A stretch of 64,000 nt of DNA from the NCBI RefSeq assembly GCF_018304965.1, contig NZ_JAGQED010000001.1, positions 62,001 to 126,000 on the forward strand, in the 5' to 3' direction. A program made the position numbers and the translations under genes. The DNA is from Collimonas antrihumi (lineage in GTDB: Bacteria > Pseudomonadota > Gammaproteobacteria > Burkholderiales > Burkholderiaceae_D). How positions within the stretch are numbered: the stretch's first letter is position 1; each line of letters opens with the position of its first letter. Shown piece by piece: positions 52,812 to 62,200 of this stretch. The notes beneath the pieces are model-generated. The model was not told where the DNA came from and made no database searches. It worked only from the letters and a program-made list of their open reading frames with translations.

Positions 52812-53950
52812 GGCGGCGCCGATCGAAACGGATTGCGATCATTCAATTCATCCATATAACTATCGATGCCGTCAGCTTCGCGCTCCAGGAAATTGGCTAC
52901 CGCATCGGCGAAAGCCGGATGCGCCAGCCAATGCGCCGACCAGGTTTTTTGCGGTAAAAAGCCGCGCGCCATCTTGTGTTCGCCTTGGGCACCACCTTCA
53001 AAGCAGGCGATTTTCTGTTCGATGCAGAATTCCAGGGGCTGGTAGTAGGCGGTTTCAAAGTGCAGGCACGGGACGAATTCCAGCGCACCCCAATAGCGGC
53101 CGTATAACGTTTGATCGGTATAGATCAACAACGACGATGCAATCGGCCGGCCATTGCGTTCGGCCACGATCAGCAGGATGTTGTGCGGCATGCTGGCGCC
53201 GATCCTGAGGAAAAAATCCAGGTTCAGGTAGGGTGTGGAGCGATGCTCTGCATAGGTTTGCGCGTAACAGCGGTTGAAAAATATCCAGTCCGCTTCGGTC
53301 GCATCTTGCCCGCGCACTCGGCGCAGGCGCACCTCGGCATCAGCTACCTTGCGCCGCTCGGCGACGATATTCTTGCGCTTCTTGCGTTCCAGCGTATCGA
53401 GAAATTCAGTGAAATCACGATAACCGGGGTTCAACCAATGGAACTGGACGCCGCTGCGCAGCAGGAAACCTGCTTTTTGCAGGGCCTCGGCTTGCGCGGC
53501 GGGTGGATACAGGATGTGGGTGGAGGAAGTCTGCGTATCTTTACGCAACGACTTTAATACATCGATCAGCGCCGCCCGTGCCTGGTCGTCGCGCGCCAGC
53601 AGGCGGCCGCCGGTTACCGGAGTGAATGGAATCGCCGACAGCAGTTTCGGATAATATTCCAGGCCGTTGCGCTCATAAGCATCGGCCCAGGCCCAGTCGA
53701 ACACGTATTCACCGTACGAGTGAAATTTTACATACAAGGGCAGGGCGGCAATCAGCCGTGGCTGGCCGCCAACTTCATCCCACAGAGTCAGGTATTGCGG
53801 TTGCCAGCCTGATTTTTCCGAGGCGCTGCCGCTTTCGTGCAAAGCGTGCAGAAAGGCAAATGAGAGGAAAGGATTGGCATCGGCTTGCAAACCGAGCAGT
53901 TCGTCCCATGCGGCCTGGCCTACCTCGCTCAGGGATGAGACGATGCGCAT
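52808..53950 (-). CDS. DUF482/FemAB-like GNAT-fold protein
   Basis: 380 residues from ATG 53950. The 'NPFLSFAFLHALHESGSA' N-terminal block and 'RKNIVAERRKVADAEVRLRR' are typical of DUF482 proteins, which have two GNAT-like lobes and are annotated as peptidogalycan or cell-wall-related acyltransferases without proof. A TTG start at 54004 would add a short Thr/Gln-rich segment made by a 12-bp tandem repeat (53961-53996). Codons at the extreme end run into repeat copy 5. Confidence 0.8.
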   Translation of the reverse strand: MRIVSSLSEVGQAAWDELLGLQADANPFLSFAFLHALHESGSASEKSGWQPQYLTLWDEVGGQPRLIAALPLYVKFHSYGEYVFDWAWADAYERNGLEYYPKLLSAIPFTPVTGGRLLARDDQARAALIDVLKSLRKDTQTSSTHILYPPAAQAEALQKAGFLLRSGVQFHWLNPGYRDFTEFLDTLERKKRKNIVAERRKVADAEVRLRRVRGQDATEADWIFFNRCYAQTYAEHRSTPYLNLDFFLRIGASMPHNILLIVAERNGRPIASSLLIYTDQTLYGRYWGALEFVPCLHFETAYYQPLEFCIEQKIACFEGGAQGEHKMARGFLPQKTWSAHWLAHPAFADAVANFLEREADGIDSYMDELNDRNPFRSAPP

Positions 53951-54106
53951 GGCAGGCTTGGTTGTGGTCTGGGTTGTTGTCTGGGTTGTTGTCTTATTAA
54001 TCAAGGACTTGGCGAGCCGTGAATGTGGGTGGTGAAAGGATGGAGTTTAGCATCGTCGCCACCGCTCTGCCGCCCGCTCTCTGGGGTAAGGCGTTAGCAT
54101 GCGATA

Positions 54107-54151
54107 ATTGCTGTATCAATCGTTGCTGTATCAATCTTTGGTATATCAAGC
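54107..54151. repeat. 15-bp tandem repeat, three units
   Basis: ATTGCTGTATCAATC, GTTGCTGTATCAATC and the degenerate TTTGGTATATCAAGC, ending eight bases before the nadE ribosome site. Confidence 0.8.
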
Positions 54152-54168
54152 AGAGCGCAGGAAGAATG

Positions 54169-56220
54169 ATGACAACCAATAAGTTTCTGAACCTTTACTC
54201 CCATGATTTTGCGCGCGTCGCCGTCGCCATCCCGAATTGCCGGATAGCCGACCCGGCTTTTAACGCCGTCGAAACTATCGCGCTCGCCAAACAGGCAGAG
54301 CAGCAGGGCGCCGTGCTGGTGGCGTTTCCGGAGCTGGGTTTGTCCGCCTACACCTGCGACGACCTGTTCCACCAACGTGCTTTGCTGGATGCCTGCGAAG
54401 CCGCTTTGGCCACAATAGTGGCGGCTTCGGCCACACTGTCGCCGGCCATGATTGTCGGCTTGCCTTTACGCGTCGAGCATCAACTGTTCAATTGTGCCGT
54501 GGTGATTGCCGGCGGCCGGATCCAGGGCATCGTGCCCAAGAGTTATCTGCCAAATTATGGCGAGTTTTATGAGATGCGCCAATTCAGCCCCGCTGAAAAT
54601 ACCGCGACCCGCCAAATCCAGTTGTTTGGCGCCAGTATTCCATTCGGTACCGGCTTGCTGTTCGAGGTGAGCAACCTGCCGCTCCTGAGATTCCATGTCG
54701 AGATTTGCGAAGATGTGTGGGTGCCGATTCCGCCGTCGTCGTTTGCGGCGCTGGCCGGCGCCAGTGTCCTGGTCAATCTTTCTGCCTCGAATGTAGTGGT
54801 GGGGAAGGCCGGCTATCGCCATCAACTGGTGGCGCAGCAATCCGCGCGCTGCTTGTCGGCGTATTTGTATACCTCGGCCGGCAAGGGCGAGTCGTCAACC
54901 GACCTGGCCTGGGACGGCCAAGGCCTGATTTACGAAAACGGCGAACTGCTGGCAGAATCCGAGCGGTTCCTGGACCATTCACATGTCATTTTTGCCGATG
55001 TAGATCTCGAACGGTTGTCGCGCGAACGGATGCGCCAGACTACTTTCGGGCAGTCGGTCCGGCGCCATGCCGGGGAAGTGGCCAAATTCGAGGTGTTGCG
55101 TTTCGAGTTGGCGCTACCTTTGGACAAGGTGTTGCCGCTGACGCGTTTGGTCGAGCGTTTCCCCTATGTGCCGGCCGATACCAAGCGCCGCGACGAACGT
55201 TGCACCGAGGTGTACAACATCCAGGTGCAAGCGCTGGTGCAGCGGCTGTCGGCCAGCAAGATATCCAAAGTGGTGATCGGTGTTTCGGGCGGCCTGGATT
55301 CAACCCATGCGTTGCTGGTCTGCGCCAAAGCGATGGATCGCCTGAACCTGCCGCGCTCGAATATCCTGGCTTACACCATGCCCGGTTTTGCCACCAGCGA
55401 CCGCACCCTGCTGCAGGCCAGGCAGCTGATGCAGCTGGTTGGCTGCACGGCAGGGGAAATCGATATCCGCCCGAGTTGCCTGCAAATGTTGAAAGATCTT
55501 GGCCATCCTTACGCAGCAGGTCAGGAGCAGTTCGACATCACTTTTGAAAACGTCCAGGCCGGCGAACGCACCAATCATCTGTTCCGGCTGGCAAATTTCA
55601 ATCACGCGATTGTCATCGGCACCGGCGACCTGAGCGAGCTGGCTCTGGGCTGGTGTACTTACGGTGTCGGCGATCACATGTCGCATTACAACGTCAACGC
55701 CAGCGTGCCGAAAACCTTGATCAGCCATCTGGTGCGCTGGGTGGCCGAGACCGGCGCCATCGGCGGCCAGGGCTCCGATGTGCTGCTGAACGTGCTGAGT
55801 ACCGAGATCAGTCCGGAACTGGTGCCAGGCAAGGCCAGCGGCAAACCTGAGCAGATTACGGAAAGCGTCATCGGCCCGTATGAGTTGCAGGACTTTAACC
55901 TGTACTACATCCTGCGCTATGGCTTTGCGCCGTCGAAAGTTGCTTTCCTGGCGTTTTCGGCCTGGCACGACAAGACCAAAGGCAGATGGCCTTACGACGC
56001 GGAGATAGCGCGGAACCAGTACGATCTGGCAGCGATCAAGCGCAACCTGGCGATCTTCCTCGACCGGTTTTTCAGGACCAGCCAGTTCAAGCGTTCTTGC
56101 GTGCCAAATGCGCCTAAAGTCGGTAGCGGCGGATCGTTATCCCCGCGCGGCGATTGGCGCGCGCCTAGCGATTCTGACGCGACCGTGTGGCTGAACGACC
56201 TGGCGAATATTCCCGACTGA
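54169..56220 (+). CDS. nadE: Glutamine-dependent NAD(+) synthetase
   Basis: 683 residues. An N-terminal nitrilase-fold glutaminase domain (~10-290, with catalytic Cys in 'HVEICEDVW') channels ammonia to a C-terminal synthetase domain (~340-660, with the ATP loop '[13 protein letters not shown]'). Makes NAD from nicotinate adenine dinucleotide. Start: ATG 54169, with ATG 54166 equally possible after aggaag. The PII gene follows by 184 bp, and PII proteins are known to bind this type of NadE. Confidence 0.94.
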   Translation: MTTNKFLNLYSHDFARVAVAIPNCRIADPAFNAVETIALAKQAEQQGAVLVAFPELGLSAYTCDDLFHQRALLDACEAALATIVAASATLSPAMIVGLPLRVEHQLFNCAVVIAGGRIQGIVPKSYLPNYGEFYEMRQFSPAENTATRQIQLFGASIPFGTGLLFEVSNLPLLRFHVEICEDVWVPIPPSSFAALAGASVLVNLSASNVVVGKAGYRHQLVAQQSARCLSAYLYTSAGKGESSTDLAWDGQGLIYENGELLAESERFLDHSHVIFADVDLERLSRERMRQTTFGQSVRRHAGEVAKFEVLRFELALPLDKVLPLTRLVERFPYVPADTKRRDERCTEVYNIQVQALVQRLSASKISKVVIGVSGGLDSTHALLVCAKAMDRLNLPRSNILAYTMPGFATSDRTLLQARQLMQLVGCTAGEIDIRPSCLQMLKDLGHPYAAGQEQFDITFENVQAGERTNHLFRLANFNHAIVIGTGDLSELALGWCTYGVGDHMSHYNVNASVPKTLISHLVRWVAETGAIGGQGSDVLLNVLSTEISPELVPGKASGKPEQITESVIGPYELQDFNLYYILRYGFAPSKVAFLAFSAWHDKTKGRWPYDAEIARNQYDLAAIKRNLAIFLDRFFRTSQFKRSCVPNAPKVGSGGSLSPRGDWRAPSDSDATVWLNDLANIPD

Positions 56221-56359
56221 TCATTTTTCTGCCCAAAAATGGGGAGAAAGCGGGTTGTTGTATATTTTGTCGCAGATATTGTTTTACGGTTATAGACAAA
56301 CCGAGTTTTTCCTATACTCTTACAGGTTGAGCTTTAACCATGCTGTGCCGTTATTTTAG

Positions 56360-56743
<384 letters not shown>

Positions 56744-57309
56744 TGCAGTTTTTGTAGCGCACTGATCGTTAGTTAATTAGTTACTGCTTTTCCTTCCGCC
56801 CTTCTCTATCTTGGCCGCGGTCCTTCGATGTAATGGATGACTGACCGCGGCGCCAGGTTCACCTGACCGGTTTTCCGGTATCTCCGACCTATCCGCATCG
56901 TTGCTTGTAAACGTTGCTTGTAAACGTTGCTTACAAAACGCCGTAAAGCATTTTCCGCATTCTCTCGGACGTTTTTCTTATTGGACGCAGCTTGCCTCCG
57001 CACGCTATCGTTTCTTCCTTCGCAATGGATTGCAATCACGAGTTGCAGTCTGGCGCGCCACAGAAGAGCGTCTATCGCGACAGCAGCAATTGAGGCAAGC
57101 CCGGTCGACCTGTTACCCCGGGTCGTTCCGGCGCATCGCATCGGCAGCGACCAGGGAGCATTGGATGTAGCGCTTACGCTAGCAGCCGAGTTCCGTACCG
57201 GCGCCAGCGAACGCGATCGCGAGCGGCGTTTGCCGTGGGCGGGAATCGAAAAATTTTCGGCCAGCAGCAATGCGATCCAGTCCTCCGCCAAGGCGGTGAT
57301 GGCCGGTGA
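56744..57309. other. Intergenic, no recognised gene
   Basis: Overlapping open frames on both strands (up to 161 codons on the minus strand, 56806-57291) have no recognisable protein and no convincing ribosome site. A 13-bp tandem array (56899-56937) lies inside. Most likely non-coding or a decayed gene. Confidence 0.5.
56899..56937. repeat. 13-bp tandem repeat, three units
   Basis: CGTTGCTTGTAAA twice, then CGTTGCTTACAAA. Similar in scale to the 13-bp array at 21639. Confidence 0.85.
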
Positions 57310-58722
57310 TCATGGGTTTTTCTGGCGCCGCCGGCGACGTTGATACATATCCATCAGCGGAGTCGAGGAAATGCCATGCATCACGATCGACATCGCCACC
57401 ACTGTCAGCACCATAGCGCTGATATGCGGCGCCAACGCTGACGAGCGGTAGCCGGCGGGCGCCAGCCACTGATATTGCAACGCAAACACCAGGTAATACA
57501 GCGAACCGATGCCCTTGATGCCGAACCATGCCATCAGGCGCCGCTGCAGAGGCGAGACTTTGGCGCCGATCAATGCGAGCGCAACCGAGAGTGGCCGAAT
57601 CACAAAAAACAGCAATAGCGCGAGCAACGCGCCGGCCGGGGAAAAGCCGATATGCGATAACAGGATGCCGGTCAGAATTACCATCAGAAATTCGGCAAAC
57701 TGCTCCAGCTGCTGATTAAAGCCGAGTACGGTTTCGGTCATGTATGCCGACGCTTTCGCCGGATGGGTCGCAACTTCTTCCTTGTCGCTTGTGGGGGCGA
57801 TATCCACCACGCCTCTGTGCCGGGCCGGGTGCAACTCCTGCTGGCCGCTATTGGTCGACTCGATGCGGCGTATCGCCAGGCCGGCCGCGAACACTGCCAG
57901 GAAACCAATGCCATGGATCGCCTCAGTCGCGCCATAGGTCAGCGCGATCAAGCCGATGCTGAGGAATTCTTCCATGCCCAGCGCCAGGTGAAAGCGCAGT
58001 CGCAAACCGACTACCAGGCGTCCGACCAGCCAGCCGATGAACCAGCCGCCGACCAGCCCGGCCGCTATGCCCCAGGCCACATGCAGCATCGCATAGGTAT
58101 TGATATAGGCGTTGGCTGACGGCACGCTGAGCAAGGACAAGCCGAGCATGACGAATGGAAAGGCGGTGCCGTCATTCAAGCCACCTTCGCCAGTCAGGCT
58201 GTAGCGGATCCGATCGCGGTCGCCGACATCTTTTATCTGTACGTCGGATGCCAATACCGGATCGGTCGGCGCCAGGATGCCGCCCAGCAGGATTGCTGCG
58301 CCCAACGGCAAGTTGAACATGAACATGCCGGCCAGCGCCACCAGCGGAATCGTGACGAGCATCGCCAGCACGCCCAGCCGTAGCGGCAGGCGCCAGATAC
58401 TATCGCGAAACGGCAGGCGCAACTTCAGGCCAACCGTGAACAACGAAAGCAGCAATGCCATCTTGGCCAGCGTCGTCAGTAGTTCGGCATGCTGGACCAG
58501 TGAGATATTGATCAAGCCGCTAACCGCAGGCCCCAGGATATAGCCGACAGGCAGATAGAACATCGCCGGGCTGATCGGCAGGCGATCCAGTAGCGAGGCC
58601 ATCAAACTCATCGACAGCAGCAGGGCGCCGACGATCAGATACCAGGTGATTGATTGGTCGATGGCAATACTCCTCGCATGAAATGAGGATGAAACGCTTA
58701 CAACCCGATGCGGAGGCAGCAT
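57310..58722 (-). CDS. Cation:proton antiporter, CPA1/NhaP type
   Basis: 470 residues from ATG 58722, with 12 or so membrane helices. The ion site 'GGILAPTDPVLASDV' (~147-161) and 'GLNDGTAFPFVML' (~181-193) match the CPA1 core. A hydrophilic loop (~280-310) separates the last helices. No ribosome site is clear at any ATG; a longer GTG reading starts at 58803. Na+ or K+/H+ exchange at the inner membrane. Confidence 0.82.
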   Translation of the reverse strand: MLPPHRVVSVSSSFHARSIAIDQSITWYLIVGALLLSMSLMASLLDRLPISPAMFYLPVGYILGPAVSGLINISLVQHAELLTTLAKMALLLSLFTVGLKLRLPFRDSIWRLPLRLGVLAMLVTIPLVALAGMFMFNLPLGAAILLGGILAPTDPVLASDVQIKDVGDRDRIRYSLTGEGGLNDGTAFPFVMLGLSLLSVPSANAYINTYAMLHVAWGIAAGLVGGWFIGWLVGRLVVGLRLRFHLALGMEEFLSIGLIALTYGATEAIHGIGFLAVFAAGLAIRRIESTNSGQQELHPARHRGVVDIAPTSDKEEVATHPAKASAYMTETVLGFNQQLEQFAEFLMVILTGILLSHIGFSPAGALLALLLFFVIRPLSVALALIGAKVSPLQRRLMAWFGIKGIGSLYYLVFALQYQWLAPAGYRSSALAPHISAMVLTVVAMSIVMHGISSTPLMDMYQRRRRRQKNP

Positions 58723-59217
58723 CGGCGGTTGCCGCCAGATATGTGGATACGAAGTGCTATCAGTATGAAGAGTCGACACTGCCTCATCTGTACGGCACCA
58801 CACAAAAGCAGGTGGGGAGGGCTAAGGACGCAAGGCGGCCCCATTTAACGCCATTGAACCGTAGAGGCCGGCGCTGGCAGCCCTTAATCCTGCCATGAAA
58901 TCCGGTGATCGGCAGCCCTCAAAAGTCACAATGTTGTAATTGTGATTCTTTTTTTGAGGAGTGGGGACAAATGTATTGCAATAAAAAAACAATTTTAATA
59001 AAATTGCAAAAAAGAAAATTTCTGAAAAGAAAATATGCCGCAAGTGTAAGGCGCAAGTTATGCGGCGGCTTATCGATATCGATATCGATAACTGCATTGC
59101 CATTTGTGGCAAAAAAGGCATGTAGAAAAAACAATTATCAGGATGCTGCTCACGTGGGAGGCGCTGAGAGTTCCGATGATTTGTTTTGAAATCTGCTTAC
59201 AAAGTTGAGAGGGCATC
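58723..59217. promoter_or_regulatory. AT-rich leader of the DUF11 gene with two palindromes
   Basis: Upstream region of the large repeat gene, AT-rich from 58920 to 59060. It contains TCACAATGTTGTAATTGTGA (58926-58945, complementary halves) and the perfect 22-bp palindrome TTATCGATATC/GATATCGATAA (59070-59091). Also a T-rich and A-rich stretch near 58950-59030. Probably regulatory; no small gene supported. Confidence 0.55.
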
Positions 59218-62200
59218 ATGGTTTTTTTGCAACGCGTTGAAAAGCGCAAATCGCTTTTCACTGGAATCCTGTTGGCAGTTTGCAGTTTCTTATGGAGCGG
59301 TGCGGCACTCTCGCAAGTCACCGGCGTCAACAAATCATTCAATCCGGTGCAGATACAAGACCGTGCACCGTTCAATGTCAGTCACTTGAGTATAGTGATT
59401 GCCAACCAGACGCCGGGTCAAACTCTCACCAATTTCAATCTGACTGACAACCTGCCTGCCGGCGTTACCGTTGCCGCAAATCCGAATATCCGGAATGCCT
59501 GCGGCGCGACGCTTTCGGCAACGCCAGGCGCAACGTTGGTTACCGTGGCGGGCGGTCAGGCGCAATTCGGCGATATCTGTACTTTCCAGGTGGACGTGGT
59601 GGCAACCACAGCCGGCATTTATACCAATACCATTCCTGCCGGCGCGGCTCTGGCCGATGGCCAGACGGTGCCGCAAGCGGCCAGCGCCTCACTTACCGTG
59701 ATCCGGCGCGATACTGGTTTACCGCAGGTAAGTTCCAAAGCCTTTTCGCCTAACAGCATCTTGTCAGGCCAAACGTCGACGATGACGATTACGCTCAACA
59801 ATACCAACATCCTGCCTCTGACCAACACCAACCTGAACGATACTTTCCCTGCCGGGATGACGATTGCCAATACGGCAGCCGCCACAACGACTTGTGGCGG
59901 CACATTAAACGCAGCACCCGGAGCGGGGCAGTTTTCATTGACCGGCGGTACTATTCCGGCCGGTGGTACCTGCACCGTCACTATGCCGGTAGTGGGCGAT
60001 ATCGGCGCTGCAACCGGCACCGTCAATCTGTCAAACACCATCAAGGCCGGCGATCTGACTTCTCTCAACGGCCAGGTCACGCCGCCGCTCGCCAATGCCG
60101 GCGCCACCACTGGCACGCTGGCAGTGACTGCGCGCCCGGCGGACCGTTTGACAAAATCCTTTTCTGTCGCCAGTGCATACGTCGGCCAAGCCTTTTCCAT
60201 GACGTGGACCATCTATAACGACACGGGAACTGCATGGACCGGTCTTGGCGTTAGCGACACATTGCCGGCTGGTCTCGCGCTCTACACAAACCCGACTGCA
60301 TTATCGACAACCTGTACCGGCGGCGCAGTCACTTCGCAGCCAGGCAATATTGTCAGGCTGGCCGGTGGCTCGTTGCCCGCCGGTCAAAGCTGTACCGTTA
60401 CCGCCAAGGTCGTCGGCACAGCCGCGGGAGCACCGGTCAACACGATTCCCGCCAATACGATGCAAACGACGCAAGGCATAAGCAATCCCTTGCCCGCCAG
60501 CGCAACTGTTACGTTGAACCCGACATCGGCGGGACAAAATCCAACGCTGTCGGTAGGGAAAAATTTTACGCAACTCATCACCGAAGCAGCGCTGAATCCG
60601 GCAGGAGCGTTACCGGTGGGGCATGCACCCGGTACAGTGACGGGCGGCTTGATCGACATGAGCGTGACGCTCACCAAAGTCATTCCTGCAGGGGGCGTGA
60701 ATATTGACCTGCAACCCCTGACTTTTGCGGACAACTGGGCCGCTACAGCGCCTAATCTGAGTGTCTTTTCGACCGTCAGCAATAGCTGCGGCGGCACCCT
60801 CGTCGCCACACCGGGATCAAAGACCATGACGCTGACCAATGGCGTCGTGCCACAAGCATCGGCCAATTGCGTGGTCAGGTTGCGCTTAAAGGCAGATACG
60901 GCGCTTTTGCCGCCAACCCAAGGCACGCCGCAGAGCAACACGGTGAATGCGTGTATCGGCGCCGGTCCATGTTCCGCAGGCAGCCCGAGCGCCATCGCGA
61001 ATGCGTTGATTGTCGGCAGCCCGCCGCTGTTTCCGGCGAAATCGTTTAATCCAGCCACATTGCCGCTAAACGGCACAACCAAAGCCACCATTACCATTCA
61101 GAACCCGGCCTCAACCACACGCTTCAAGCTGAAAGCGGTGGATACCTTGCCCGCCGGGCTGATGTTCGCGACGCCGCTTGGTGCTGCAGTCAGCTGTACT
61201 AATAACGGCGTTGTGATCCCAACCTATCAGACTGCCGGGAAAACACTGACATTCCTGGTCTCGCAGCTGAATGGCTTCAATAGTTCTGCAGCGCCCCCGG
61301 CATGTACCATCACTTTCAATGTGGTTGCGGATACGTCCAGTGGGCTTGCGGTGCCAGGCGCAACGGCTACCAACAGCATTCTGGCCAATGCCGTGACTGC
61401 CACGGATGTTTCCGGCACACCCGATCCAAGCGCTACCAATATCCAGCCAGCCGACGCAAATGTCACGTTTGTCGCCACCGTGCAGGCCCCGCAAGTCTCC
61501 AAAGGATTCAATCCGATTGTGGTTTTCCAGGAAAACGGCAATGGCAAGATAGACAGCAATATCCAGGGGACCGGAGTTGGCGAGCTCACCACCTTGACCT
61601 TGCAAATCATCAATCCTAATTCCACCGGCGGACCTGGTTTGACCGGCCTGAACATGTCGGATACTTTGCCGGCCGGTTTGGTATTTGCGTTCGTCCCGAA
61701 TGTGACAAGAAGCAGTTGCGGTGCGCCCACCGTAACAGCGCCGGCAGGAGGCCAAACCATCTCGATCACCAACGCCACGGTGCCGGCGGGGACGAGTTGC
61801 GTTGTTACCGTGGATGTTATCGGCAATGCGAAGGGCAACCTGATCAACACGATTCCTGCCAATGCGGTGCAGACAGCGCAAGGCGTAACCAATGCATCGC
61901 CCGCGAGTGCGACATTGACAGTGCTGGGTACTACGCCGATCTCGTCACTCTTCAAGGATGTCACCCAAACCGGTAGCTCCACTTCGATACAAGGCGTAGC
62001 GATTGTTCCCGGGGAATTGCTGACTTATAACCTGAAACTGTCCAATCCCGGCTACCTGCCACTGACGCTGGCAACCGACGTCAGGCAAGTGTCGGACGTC
62101 ATCCCTGCCGGAACCACATTCGTCTCGGCCGGCGGGGCGGTGCCGGGTGTTCTCAGTGCCGGCAAGGTCACCTGGGATCTGACGGCTTCGCCGCAGGTGT

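Noticed and set aside
56806-57291. 161-codon minus-strand frame as a real gene
   Set aside because: No recognisable domain or ribosome site, basic low-complexity composition, and an equally long frame exists on the other strand.
58926-58945. CRP/FNR-type site
   Set aside because: The halves are TCACA..TGTGA, the reverse of the CRP consensus order (TGTGA..TCACA), so only a generic palindrome is claimed.
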